Assembly: GCF_900167375.1 (NCBI RefSeq)
Contig: NZ_FUWY01000001.1
Location: forward strand, 310,001-374,000
DNA: 64,000 bases
Source of the DNA: Anaerorhabdus furcosa
Lineage (GTDB): Bacteria; Bacillota_I; Bacilli_A; Erysipelotrichales; Erysipelotrichaceae
Reading direction: 5' to 3'
Position 1 is the first letter of the stretch, and every line of letters begins with the position of its first letter. The position numbers were made by a program, and so were the translations under genes. Of this stretch, positions 46,840 through 55,164 are shown in pieces. A model generated the notes under the pieces. That model was not told the DNA's origin and ran no database searches. It was given only the letters and a program-made list of their open reading frames with translations.

Positions 46840-48835
46840 AAATAAATATTCTTAATAGATTAAACGCAATAAATGCAACAATATATGCAACCCCTGTTTG
46901 GAAAAGAATACTTTGAAGTGTAAACTTCCAACTTCCACTTTCACTTTTTACTGTAGCAACCGCAGCCATACATGGACTATATAATAAAGTAAATACCATG
47001 AATGAAATTGCGCTCGCATGCGTAAACACTTGAGAGAGCACTGTCTCTAATCCAGCATTCGTTCCAACTCCATAAACAACAGCCATACTTGATACAACAC
47101 TTTCTTTAGCAATGAAACCACTTAGAAGTGAAATAACTGATTGCCAATTTCCAAAACCTAGTGGTGTAAATATCCACGCAATTGCTTGTCCTATATTACC
47201 TAAAATACTCATTGAAGGATCTTCAACCATTTGTAGTGTGAAACTAAAATTAGTTAAGAACCACAAGAGTACTGTCATTGAAAAAATAATTGTTCCTGCT
47301 TTTGTTAAGAAGCCTTTTGCTTTTTCCCACATATGCATCATTGTATTTTTAAATGATGGAAAACGATAAGGAGGCAGTTCCAAAATAAATGTTGAGCCAT
47401 CACCCTTGAATACAGTTTTTCTTAGAATAAGTCCGCAAATAATTGCAACGACTATCCCTAACACATACATCGAAAAAATTGCGATACCCGCACTTGTAGG
47501 AAAGAAGACACCTGCAAACAAAGCGTAGACAGGTAAACGAGCACCACAAGACATAAATGGTGTTAGAAGCATTGTCATCTTTCGATCTTTTTCATTTTCT
47601 AACACACGTGTTGCCATAACTGCTGGAACAGTACAACCAAAGCCCATCAGCATGGGTATAAACGCTTTCCCATTTAATCCAATTTTACGTAACAAGCGAT
47701 CCATCAAGAATGCAGCTCGTGACATATATCCACTATCTTCTAACAATGACAGGAACAAAAACAATAACATAATTTGAGGCATGAAAGAAATAACACTACC
47801 CACACCACCGATAACAGTAGTCACTAAATTAATAGCCCAATCACTTGCACCTAAACCCAATAAACTAACAGTTGACCATTCACCAAACATTTCGATTCCT
47901 GTTTCCAGAAATCCTTGAAGTGTTGATCCCAGTGGTCCAAATGTAATCATGAAAATTACAAACAAGATAACAAAGAACATAGGAATACCCAAATATTTAT
48001 GCGTTAGTAAACTATCGATACGATCAGAACCACTTTTCATTTGAGCAATACATGGACGACACAAACTATGTGAAACAATTCTTTCTATTTCCATATATCG
48101 TGTATCCGCAACAGCCATATCAATATCTTTTTGATTCTTTAAAACACAGAAGTCTCTTTGAATACTATGTAACTCATTCAATTGAGTTTCGTTAAAATTT
48201 AAATTCTTTTTTATAAGTTCATCATTTTCCAACAACTTAAATGCATAGAATTTGTCATGTGTATGATCATGACGTGTTTCTTCCACTAACGTTTGAATTC
48301 TACTTAAAATATTTTCTGTTTGAACATCGTAAATATAAGTTGAACTATTTGTGTTATGAAGTAAGCTATGAACCAATTCATTCATACCTTCACCATTTCT
48401 TGCACTAATAGGAACAACCGGTGTATTTAATTCTTTAGAAAGCTGTGCAATATTTAATTCAATTTCTTTTTGTTGAAGCTCATCCATCATGTTGACTGCA
48501 ATTACCATCGGAAGTCCTAATTCCTTCAATTGCATACTCAAATATAAATTCCGTTCTAAATTTGTTCCATCAACAATATTTATTAGTAAATCTGGATGCT
48601 CATCCATTATGTAATCTCGTGAAACAACTTCTTCAATACTATATGGAGACATACTATAGATACCAGGTAAATCAACTAAAGTAATTTCGTGTTCTTCGTA
48701 TGTAAATTGACCCACTTTTTTTTCTATCGTAACTCCTGGCCAATTTCCTACATGTTGTTTAGACCCAGTAAGTTGATTAAACAACGTCGTTTTACCACTA
48801 TTAGGATTTCCTACTAAAGCGACTGTATGTTTCAT
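46838..48835 (-). CDS. feoB: Ferrous iron transporter B
   Basis: This 665-residue membrane protein imports Fe(II). The N-terminal GTPase domain has G1 GNPNSGKTT (residues 8-16), the G3 motif DLPGIYS and the G4 region VNMMDEL. The membrane domain carries the two Gate motifs and conserved cysteines near MGFGCTVPAVMATR and PFMSCGARLPVYALF. The start codon overlaps the feoA stop by 4 bases (ATGA), so the pair is translationally coupled. No feoC is present. Confidence 0.98.
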   Translation of the reverse strand: MKHTVALVGNPNSGKTTLFNQLTGSKQHVGNWPGVTIEKKVGQFTYEEHEITLVDLPGIYSMSPYSIEEVVSRDYIMDEHPDLLINIVDGTNLERNLYLSMQLKELGLPMVIAVNMMDELQQKEIELNIAQLSKELNTPVVPISARNGEGMNELVHSLLHNTNSSTYIYDVQTENILSRIQTLVEETRHDHTHDKFYAFKLLENDELIKKNLNFNETQLNELHSIQRDFCVLKNQKDIDMAVADTRYMEIERIVSHSLCRPCIAQMKSGSDRIDSLLTHKYLGIPMFFVILFVIFMITFGPLGSTLQGFLETGIEMFGEWSTVSLLGLGASDWAINLVTTVIGGVGSVISFMPQIMLLFLFLSLLEDSGYMSRAAFLMDRLLRKIGLNGKAFIPMLMGFGCTVPAVMATRVLENEKDRKMTMLLTPFMSCGARLPVYALFAGVFFPTSAGIAIFSMYVLGIVVAIICGLILRKTVFKGDGSTFILELPPYRFPSFKNTMMHMWEKAKGFLTKAGTIIFSMTVLLWFLTNFSFTLQMVEDPSMSILGNIGQAIAWIFTPLGFGNWQSVISLLSGFIAKESVVSSMAVVYGVGTNAGLETVLSQVFTHASAISFMVFTLLYSPCMAAVATVKSESGSWKFTLQSILFQTGVAYIVAFIAFNLLRIFI

Positions 48836-49059
48836 GCTACCACTTCTACCTTAATCTTTTTAGCTTCATCTTTACGAAGTGATAACTCATAGCCTCTAAG
48901 ATGTATTTCTATTGGATCTCCTAAAGGTGCAATCTTTTTAATATGAATCACAGTATTGGTTGTGATTCCCATATCAATTAATCTTTTTCGCACTGGAGTA
49001 TCCCCTTCAATTCCAAGCACTTTAACTTGTTGATTTATTGCACAATCAAATAATGTCAT
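48832..49059 (-). CDS. feoA: Ferrous iron transport protein A
   Basis: This 75-residue cytoplasmic SH3-like protein supports FeoB. The family pattern is visible (DTPVRKRLIDMGITTNTVIH and PIEIHLRGYELSLRK). A GGAGGAAG ribosome site precedes the ATG. The promoter overlaps a DtxR-like box. Confidence 0.96.
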   Translation of the reverse strand: MTLFDCAINQQVKVLGIEGDTPVRKRLIDMGITTNTVIHIKKIAPLGDPIEIHLRGYELSLRKDEAKKIKVEVVA

Positions 49060-49090
49060 ATTCTTCCTCCAGCTAATGATTTGTTAATCT

Positions 49091-49126
49091 ATTAGTTAGT
49101 CTACCCTAACCAAATGGAAAAAACAA
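49091..49126 (-). promoter_or_regulatory. feoAB promoter with DtxR-like iron box
   Basis: TTGTTT (49121-49126) and TAGACT (49098-49103) are 17 bases apart. The 19 bases at 49091-49109 (minus strand TTAGGGTAGACTAACTAAT) match the DtxR consensus TTAGGTTAGNCTAACCTAA at 15 of 19 positions and cover the -10. Iron-dependent repression by a DtxR/IdeR/SirR-type protein is likely; the protein itself is not in the window. Confidence 0.6.
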
Positions 49127-49155
49127 GCGTTTTTACGAAAATAAATGAATTTTAG

Positions 49156-49683
49156 TTATTTTTCTTTGTTCATGATTCTTAAAAATTCTTCAGTCATTTG
49201 CTGTGGAGTTTCTTTTACACCATTCTCTAGCCAGTTGAGCATCATATTATAAAATGCTCCTGAAAAATAATAAAGCTCATAGCGCTGAATTGATTTAAAC
49301 GACATATCTCCAGCTTCTTCTATCTCACAATCTGTAATTACATCCAATAAAGAATGTGCTATTTTAGCATGATGAAAAGTTAAGATTAACTGGGCATGTT
49401 CCCCATAAAAAGTAAACTTATACAACAACAATTCTTTACTGTGTGCTCCCTCATAATTTTCGGGTTTATTTTGATGATATGCTTCTACCATCTTTTGAAC
49501 ACCATAGTCAACAATCTCTTCAACTGATTTAAAATTGCGATAAAAAGAGGCACGCGCTACTCCTGCTTTTTCAATTAATTCAGTTACACTTACTTTTGAC
49601 CAGTCTTTTTTATTCGCAAATTCAATGAGTGCTTGAAACAATTTATCTTTCACTTGTTTATTCGCAATTTTTCTTTTATCCAT
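49156..49683 (-). CDS. TetR family transcriptional regulator
   Basis: This regulator of about 175 residues has an N-terminal helix-turn-helix (KVSVTELIEKAGVARASFYR is the DNA-binding region) and a helical ligand domain of the TetR_C_7/YbiH-like type. I chose the ATG at 49681-49683, where AGGAG lies 9 bases upstream; a GTG 27 bases earlier has none. It is divergent from two redox genes and should bind the palindrome in their shared promoter region. Confidence 0.9.
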   Translation of the reverse strand: MDKRKIANKQVKDKLFQALIEFANKKDWSKVSVTELIEKAGVARASFYRNFKSVEEIVDYGVQKMVEAYHQNKPENYEGAHSKELLLYKFTFYGEHAQLILTFHHAKIAHSLLDVITDCEIEEAGDMSFKSIQRYELYYFSGAFYNMMLNWLENGVKETPQQMTEEFLRIMNKEK

Positions 49684-49718
49684 GACACATTTCTCCTTTT
49701 TTTGTCTCACTTATTCAA

Positions 49719-49754
49719 TTGACGTTTATATTGCATATGATACAATTTGTATCA
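49719..49754 (+). promoter_or_regulatory. Redox-operon promoter with TetR operator
   Basis: TTGACG (49719-49724) and TACAAT (49741-49746) are 16 bases apart. A perfect palindrome TGATACAA-T-TTGTATCA (49738-49754) covers the -10, as expected for a repressor site. An AGGAGG ribosome site follows before the flavodoxin-ferredoxin gene. Confidence 0.7.
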
Positions 49755-49789
49755 GTTAAAAACAAGTAACTAATTAATAGGAGGTCATC

Positions 49790-50560
49790 ATGATTTATTA
49801 TTTTAGCGGAACTGGAAACAGTCAACTTATTGCACAGAATATTGCGAAGCAATGTCATGATCAATGTCAATCAATAACACCTTACCTAAAACAAGGTAAA
49901 CACTTTCAGCTTCAAACTCAAGACCCACTAATATTTGTAGCCCCTACTTATGCTTGGCGTTTGCCTAGTGTAGTCAATGAGTGGATAGAAAAAACAGAAT
50001 TCATCGGAGCTAAGAAAGTCTATTTTGTCCTCACTTGCGGGGGAAGTGTTGGAAATGCTTCGCATTATCTTGAACTACTATGTACAAAAAAGAATTGGGA
50101 TTATCAAGGATTAGCATCAATCGTCATGCCTGACAACTATCTAGTAATGTATCCAACACCTGATAAAAAAACATGTGATGAATTAATTCAAAAAGCTTTA
50201 TTACAGGTAAGTCCAATTGTCAAATACATTAATGAAAAGAAACCTTTTCCGTCTCTTCCTATTACCCTTAAAGAAAAAATGTATAGTGGCATTATAAACA
50301 ATGCCTTTTATAAATTTTTTGTTTCTGATAAAGGATTTAATGTTTCATCTCGTTGTATAAGTTGTGGTAAATGTGCCCAACGTTGTCCTATGAACAATAT
50401 TCAATTAACTCAAGGAAAACCCATATGGCACAACAATTGTACACATTGTATGGCCTGCATTGCAGGATGTCCAACAAGTGCAATTGGTTATAAAAAAATT
50501 GAAAACCGCAATCATTATTTCATCATGAATGATGAAGATAATTTGAAAATTGGAGATTAA
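49790..50560 (+). CDS. EFR1-type flavodoxin-ferredoxin fusion protein
   Basis: This 256-residue cytoplasmic redox protein has an N-terminal flavodoxin-like domain (MIYYFSGTGNSQLIAQ carries the FMN phosphate loop). Two [4Fe-4S] motifs lie in the C-terminal part: CISCGKCAQRCP near residue 190 and CTHCMACIAGCP near residue 217. It fits the EFR1 family, an electron-transfer group of unclear role in anaerobes. The next gene starts 5 bases after it; it is the first gene of a two-gene unit. Confidence 0.9.
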   Translation: MIYYFSGTGNSQLIAQNIAKQCHDQCQSITPYLKQGKHFQLQTQDPLIFVAPTYAWRLPSVVNEWIEKTEFIGAKKVYFVLTCGGSVGNASHYLELLCTKKNWDYQGLASIVMPDNYLVMYPTPDKKTCDELIQKALLQVSPIVKYINEKKPFPSLPITLKEKMYSGIINNAFYKFFVSDKGFNVSSRCISCGKCAQRCPMNNIQLTQGKPIWHNNCTHCMACIAGCPTSAIGYKKIENRNHYFIMNDEDNLKIGD

Positions 50561-50565
50561 TCTTT

Positions 50566-51336
50566 ATGGAACATATTATAAAAATCGATAAGTATCGTTG
50601 TATTGGTTGTAAGCAATGTATCAATGATTGTCCTACTGCCAATATTGAACTGCAAGCGCAAAAAGCGCACATCCTTGATCAGCACTGTATTCATTGTGGA
50701 CATTGTGTTGCGATATGTCCAAAATTGGCAGTAACGATGACGGGTTATGATAATGAGCCTATTGAATTAGAAAACCCCGCTACTCTATCACCTAATGATT
50801 TACTCATGATGATAAGAGCTAGTCGCAGTATCCGCTTTTTCAAAAATCAATCTGTTGACAAGTCTGTTCTTCAACAAATCATTGAAGCTGGTAAATTCTC
50901 TGCAACAGGCAGTAATGCTCAAGATGTATCCTACTTAGTTCTTCAAGACAAAATTAATATGGTAGAAGAAAAAGCAATTCGATTTTTTCGACGTATTCTA
51001 CCCATCGCTAAACTATTCAGCACAAGCGCAAAAAGAGTTGATATCGATGATCATTTTCTCTTTAAGAAAGCTCCACTTGTTCTTATCGTCATGGCAAAAA
51101 GTACTACAAACGGCATGATAGCTACTACGCACATGGCACTAATGGCAGAAGCTTTGGGGCTTGGTGTTTTATATAGTGGTTTCTTTACTACAGTTGCAAA
51201 ATACTCATTCGCAGTTAGAAAAGCTCTTGGCATTAAGCACAACGATCGTGTTGTTGCTACACTTGTACTTGGCTATCCAAACGTTAAGTATCATCGCACT
51301 ACACAAAAAGAGGCTGTAGAAATTACAGTCCTCTAA
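50566..51336 (+). CDS. Ferredoxin-nitroreductase fusion protein
   Basis: This 256-residue protein has two N-terminal [4Fe-4S] motifs (CIGCKQCINDCP and CIHCGHCVAICP) and then an FMN-dependent nitroreductase domain from about residue 80 (RASRSIRFFKNQSVDKSVL). Electrons probably pass from the clusters to FMN and on to an unknown acceptor such as a quinone, nitro compound or other oxidant. The EFR1 gene upstream may supply the electrons. Its coding end overlaps a bidirectional terminator. Confidence 0.92.
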   Translation: MEHIIKIDKYRCIGCKQCINDCPTANIELQAQKAHILDQHCIHCGHCVAICPKLAVTMTGYDNEPIELENPATLSPNDLLMMIRASRSIRFFKNQSVDKSVLQQIIEAGKFSATGSNAQDVSYLVLQDKINMVEEKAIRFFRRILPIAKLFSTSAKRVDIDDHFLFKKAPLVLIVMAKSTTNGMIATTHMALMAEALGLGVLYSGFFTTVAKYSFAVRKALGIKHNDRVVATLVLGYPNVKYHRTTQKEAVEITVL

Positions 51337-51338
51337 TT
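51305..51338. terminator. Bidirectional terminator within the end of the nitroreductase gene
   Basis: AGAGGCTGTA (51309-51318) pairs with TACAG-T-CCTCT (51324-51334) with one bulged base. An A-run precedes and a T-run follows. Only 2 bases separate the two convergent stop codons (51336 and 51339). Confidence 0.7.
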
Positions 51339-52877
51339 TTATAGATGAATCGTTCGTACCTTTAGATTTTCCAAAAACAATCGATCATGACTTATTACAA
51401 CAATTGTTCCTTCAAATTTAGTTAAAACATCTTCAATGATTTCACAACTTAGTAAATCTAGATGATTGGTCGGCTCATCAAGTAAAATGCAATTACAACC
51501 TTTGAGCATAATTTCAAGTAGTTTCATTCGCACTTGTTCACCACCACTAAAACTAGAAATATAGCGATACATATCCACCTGATAAAATCCAAACCAAGCA
51601 AGATAACGTCTTGCTTTTTCTTCCTCCAAATTGCAGACTCTTATAAAATAATCAAGTATTCTTTCCGAATCATTTTCAAATTTAATAATTTGTGGTAAAT
51701 ATCCCACATCTACCGTTTGTCCAAATTGAATTGTTCCCCCAAGTGGTTTTACTTCACCCAGTAATGTTTTAAATAATGTAGTTTTACCTGTGCCATTTGG
51801 TGCTACAATCGCAACCCTTTCTTTTCTTTGAATTATAAAGTTCAAAGGATTACATAAAGGCGCATCATATCCAATGAATAAATCATTTGCGATAATTACA
51901 TCTTTACTACCTACTTGCGTACTTTTTAAATCAAAAGTAAGTTTGTTTCTAATTTCAGTTGGCTTGGGTAGTTTTTCAATTCTCTCTAATCTTTTTTCTA
52001 ATGCTTTTGCTCGTTTAAAGAAATCTTCATTATCACCTTCGTGGCCCCATTGACGATATCTTCTAATAGCGAGTTTAATTTTTGATATTTCTTTTTGTTG
52101 CTGTTCATAGTCAAGTACTAATCGCAAATAACGTTCATGTCTTTGATTACGATAACTATCATATGATCCATAATAAGTTACAACTTGACCATCTTCGATT
52201 TCATAGAACACAGAAACTACATTCATTAAAAACTGACGATCATGTGAAACTAAAATAAGAGTTTTATTTGTTGTCTTACAATAGTTCTCTAACCATTCAA
52301 TTCCATTCATATCTAGATGATTAGTTGGTTCATCCAAACAGAGAACTTCAACATCTTGTAGTAAGAGTTGAACTAAAACAATTCTAGTTTTTTGCCCACC
52401 ACTGAGTGTATCAAAGGGTTGCTCAAGAACATCATCAATGCCTAATCCCTTAGCGTAGGCTTCCAATGAATTTTCCAAATTATACCCCCCGGCATTCTCA
52501 AACTTGTCCATGACCTTTGCATACTCATTTAAAACTTCCTCAGTCATGTTCTCACTACTCATTCTTTTTTCTATACTTTTTAATTGTTGTTGATAGGTTA
52601 AGTATTCTTCAAAGCATGACAAAATATAGTTTCTACTGGTATCAGTATAATTAGGAAATACTTGAACCATATATCCAATATTCATTTCTCTTGGTATGAA
52701 AATTGATCCTCCCTGGATGTTTTCAATTCCTGCAATAATTTTAAGTAAAGTAGATTTACCTGATCCATTTTCACCAACAATCGCACATTTACTACCTTTA
52801 ATGATTTCAAGCGATAAGTCATCTAAGACAATTTCACCTGTATATGATTTTACTATATTATTAATTTGTATTTTCAT
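51339..52877 (-). CDS. ABC-F family ATPase, probable ribosome-protection protein
   Basis: This protein of about 512 residues has two ABC domains and no membrane segment. The first has Walker A GENGSGKST and signature TLSGGQKT; the second has APNGTGKTT and SFSGGEQV. Walker B motifs end LDEPTNHLD in both. The linker between domains is charged and helical (about residues 230-300), as in antibiotic-resistance ABC-F proteins that displace drugs from the ribosome (Lsa/Vga/Vml type). I chose the ATG at 52875-52877, with GGAGGAG 7 bases upstream, over one 15 bases earlier. A leader peptide and a terminator upstream indicate drug-induced attenuation. Which drugs is unknown. Confidence 0.9.
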   Translation of the reverse strand: MKIQINNIVKSYTGEIVLDDLSLEIIKGSKCAIVGENGSGKSTLLKIIAGIENIQGGSIFIPREMNIGYMVQVFPNYTDTSRNYILSCFEEYLTYQQQLKSIEKRMSSENMTEEVLNEYAKVMDKFENAGGYNLENSLEAYAKGLGIDDVLEQPFDTLSGGQKTRIVLVQLLLQDVEVLCLDEPTNHLDMNGIEWLENYCKTTNKTLILVSHDRQFLMNVVSVFYEIEDGQVVTYYGSYDSYRNQRHERYLRLVLDYEQQQKEISKIKLAIRRYRQWGHEGDNEDFFKRAKALEKRLERIEKLPKPTEIRNKLTFDLKSTQVGSKDVIIANDLFIGYDAPLCNPLNFIIQRKERVAIVAPNGTGKTTLFKTLLGEVKPLGGTIQFGQTVDVGYLPQIIKFENDSERILDYFIRVCNLEEEKARRYLAWFGFYQVDMYRYISSFSGGEQVRMKLLEIMLKGCNCILLDEPTNHLDLLSCEIIEDVLTKFEGTIVVISHDRLFLENLKVRTIHL

Positions 52878-52913
52878 TTTTTTCTCCTCCATAATTGTGA
52901 AGGAATTGCATAA

Positions 52914-52943
52914 GAAAAAGCTAAGTTAATAAAACCTAGCTTT
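52914..52943 (-). terminator. Attenuator terminator in the ABC-F leader
   Basis: The minus strand has AAAGCTAGGTT ... AACTTAGCTTT (52917-52943) with one mismatch and a run of Ts at 52915-52919. It lies between the leader peptide and the ABC-F gene. Flanking it, CAATTCCTTC (52967-52976) and GAAGGAATTG (52899-52908) are perfectly complementary, offering alternative pairing. Confidence 0.7.
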
Positions 52944-52975
52944 ATATTAAACGACTATGGTTTCATCAATTCCTT

Positions 52976-53095
52976 CTATTTTAGACGCACTTGTCCCTTG
53001 TTTAATAGAAGATTTGTAAATGAAATTGTACGACAAAAAGCATCAAAATGACTTACATTATTTTCATTTAAATGTTGTTGCGTACATTTACACAT
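52976..53095 (-). CDS. 39-residue leader peptide of the ABC-F gene
   Basis: The ORF begins with ATG at 53093-53095, with GGTGGTG 7 bases upstream, and ends at TAG at 52976-52978. The peptide begins MCKCTQQHLN and ends LLLNKGQVRLK. It lies between a strong promoter and the attenuator hairpin, the layout of leader peptides whose translation stalls when an antibiotic binds the ribosome. Its stop codon directly abuts the segment complementary to 52899-52908. I recognise no named leader peptide. Confidence 0.65.
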   Translation of the reverse strand: MCKCTQQHLNENNVSHFDAFCRTISFTNLLLNKGQVRLK

Positions 53096-53126
53096 CGTCT
53101 TTCACCACCTTGTTTACGATAACTTG

Positions 53127-53157
53127 ATTATATCATGATACTAGAATATCTTGTCAA
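53127..53157 (-). promoter_or_regulatory. Promoter of the ABC-F leader
   Basis: TTGACA (53152-53157) and TATAAT (53127-53132) both match consensus; the spacing is 19 bases, and a TGA upstream of the -10 gives an extended -10. Confidence 0.7.
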
Positions 53158-53159
53158 TG

Positions 53160-53759
53160 CTAAAGTTCAATATGAACAACTTCTTCTCTTGATTTTAACA
53201 TGCGATAAAAGTTAGCAACAGTAACTGAAGTATATGGTGTTGTATATAACCCCACAATTCCAAATGTTACTATACTTAAAATAATCCAACCAAAGAAAGA
53301 CAAATGGATAAAGAATAAATCCGCTTTATGTCCAGCCATCATAGCTCTACTCTCACTAATTGCATCAAGTCCGCTCATCTCTGGATTATCTTTCATAATA
53401 TAAGGAGCCATTATGTAAGAATACATCTTAATGATTCCTGGGATAATGAATAATAATGTCCACCCCACCAAAAGCAAAGTATTCACGATTTCAAATACAA
53501 TGACTCTTCCATAATCATTGAACCCATCAACTAGTTGAGCAAATTTAACTTCTTTTCCATCCGCCAAATCTAATGTCATCCAATTGAACCCCATTAGAAG
53601 TGGACAATAAACGAATAGAAATATAAAATACACTAATGGATTTTTTGCATTATCAATCAAATAATAAATGATACTCAATACCAATGCACAGCCAATCATA
53701 ATCCAAAATACAGGTTTCAACTGTTCTCTTGCTTTTGCTTTTAATTCTCTTCCATCCAT
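53160..53759 (-). CDS. DUF975 family membrane protein
   Basis: This 199-residue integral membrane protein has about four to five helices and a conserved stretch near residue 105 (WTLLFIIPGIIKMYSY) followed by LDAISESRAMMAGHK, as seen in DUF975 proteins. Function unknown. It ends 3 bases before the -35 of the ABC-F promoter, and no terminator was seen. Confidence 0.8.
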   Translation of the reverse strand: MDGRELKAKAREQLKPVFWIMIGCALVLSIIYYLIDNAKNPLVYFIFLFVYCPLLMGFNWMTLDLADGKEVKFAQLVDGFNDYGRVIVFEIVNTLLLVGWTLLFIIPGIIKMYSYIMAPYIMKDNPEMSGLDAISESRAMMAGHKADLFFIHLSFFGWIILSIVTFGIVGLYTTPYTSVTVANFYRMLKSREEVVHIEL

Positions 53760-53844
53760 ATTTATCCCTCACCACTTTCTAAACAAATTATATCATGGTA
53801 AGTTTATACACTTTGAATTTAGTATGTGCAAAATTGATGTTTTA

Positions 53845-54297
53845 CTAAATTGATTTAATTTTACGATTCATCTCTTTGATATTATTTCTTATCATCATAT
53901 AACTAAATATCCAAATCATTGTGTAGATGAAAAAGAAAATTGAAAAATAAATAAGGATTGATTTAAAGTTGTGATCCATCCAAAAACAAAGATAAGCTAC
54001 TGGGAATGTTGATAAAGATGTTAGTGCTAGGTGTGTAATTGTTTGTCTAAGAAGACTCCATCTTTCAATTTGAAATACTAAAGGTGCTATACCCCATGCA
54101 ACTCCATAAAGAAGTGACAAAACAACTTGTATTTGAACAGCACCTAGTTGAGTTTTATATACTTCTTGCATCTCTAATGCCACTGGATAATAATTACCAT
54201 CACCAATCACCATTGAAATAAATAATGGAATAATAAAACTAATACTAACTCCAATGATTGCACCTAAACATCCTTGAACTATTATTTTCTTTTTCAT
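53845..54297 (-). CDS. DUF3021 family membrane protein
   Basis: This protein of about 150 residues has four predicted helices (residues 10-30, 55-75, 90-110 and 115-137). DUF3021 proteins are usually encoded next to LytTR regulators, as here, and are thought to modulate them. I chose the ATG at 54295-54297, 1 base after the LytTR stop (AGGTG upstream), over a GTG in overlap. Confidence 0.85.
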   Translation of the reverse strand: MKKKIIVQGCLGAIIGVSISFIIPLFISMVIGDGNYYPVALEMQEVYKTQLGAVQIQVVLSLLYGVAWGIAPLVFQIERWSLLRQTITHLALTSLSTFPVAYLCFWMDHNFKSILIYFSIFFFIYTMIWIFSYMMIRNNIKEMNRKIKSI

Positions 54298-54298
54298 G

Positions 54299-54739
54299 TT
54301 ATACACCTAGCACTTTCTTTATCTTAGAAACATATCTTCTTGAGACATACGTTGAATCACCATTCTTTAGTTTCACAAAAATTGTACCTGAATAACTCAA
54401 ATCAAAGTTTTGTACTTCTTTCAAATTTATAATTTCTGAATTTGATATTCTAACAAAAGATTTAGTGTCTAATTTATTTTCACATTCATACAAACGAATT
54501 TTTAATGTGAATTCTCCTTTTTTAGTTTTCGCTATCACTTTATTGTCTTCTGTATAAATGCGAACGATTTCATTTTGTTCTATTAATTGAATTCCCTCTG
54601 AGCATATCCCCGATATGAAATCTGTACCACTATCATTTAGTTTTAATAAAAGATTTGATACTTCTTCATTCATAGTTTGCGCCACAACAATCAATCGCAA
54701 TGACTTGCATGTTGGATCTATTTTTACTTCAATCTCCAT
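54299..54739 (-). CDS. LytTR family DNA-binding regulator
   Basis: This 146-residue protein has a C-terminal LytTR domain from about residue 45 (IVRIYTEDNKVIAKTKKGEF and later RISNSEIINL followed by YVSRRYVSKIKKVL). It has no receiver domain, so it is not a response regulator. With the DUF3021 protein it forms a common two-gene membrane-regulated unit. A GTGAGG ribosome site precedes the ATG. Confidence 0.9.
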   Translation of the reverse strand: MEIEVKIDPTCKSLRLIVVAQTMNEEVSNLLLKLNDSGTDFISGICSEGIQLIEQNEIVRIYTEDNKVIAKTKKGEFTLKIRLYECENKLDTKSFVRISNSEIINLKEVQNFDLSYSGTIFVKLKNGDSTYVSRRYVSKIKKVLGV

Positions 54740-54781
54740 CTCATTTTCCTCACTTACCTAAAGTATACCGAGCACAAAAAT

Positions 54782-54808
54782 AAAAACCACTTTTTTTAAG
54801 TAAGTGGT
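54782..54808 (-). terminator. Terminator of the small pyrophosphatase-like gene
   Basis: CCACTT and AAGTGG pair around a short T/A-rich loop (54787-54808), followed by a T-run on the minus strand. It lies 25 bases after the stop codon. Confidence 0.75.
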
Positions 54809-54833
54809 CATATTTTAGTATTACTTGGTTTAA

Positions 54834-55160
54834 TTAGTCTTCAAGAATTATTTCACTTAGAAACCATTGTTCTTGAAACCATGTTTCTTTTTCTATTTCT
54901 TCTTTTGTATAATGTGAACCCTTAGGTGCTACCACCCACTTATCTTCAACATCATCCTTACGATGTATAATCGCAATAATTTCTCCTTCAAAAGAATCTA
55001 CTGCTTCATTTACACCCAAAACATAAGCATCTTGATATTCACCATCATTCGCAAGAATTCCTTCAACATATCCATAATTAACTGGATAAACAAAACCATA
55101 GACTGGATGTTCACTTCCTAGAGGACGATCCATAGTTACTTTTACAATTTCACCTATCAT
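54834..55160 (-). CDS. Small inorganic pyrophosphatase-like protein
   Basis: This 108-residue protein resembles the core of family I inorganic pyrophosphatase: PVNYGYVEGILANDGEYQDA has the NYG...DG.x.DA pattern around metal-binding aspartates, and VEDKWVVAP follows. It is shorter than typical family I enzymes (about 170 residues). Small members are known in Bacillota, with uncertain activity. GAGG 7 bases upstream starts it directly after a 31-residue ORF in the TetR operon. Confidence 0.75.
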   Translation of the reverse strand: MIGEIVKVTMDRPLGSEHPVYGFVYPVNYGYVEGILANDGEYQDAYVLGVNEAVDSFEGEIIAIIHRKDDVEDKWVVAPKGSHYTKEEIEKETWFQEQWFLSEIILED

Positions 55161-55164
55161 TTTA

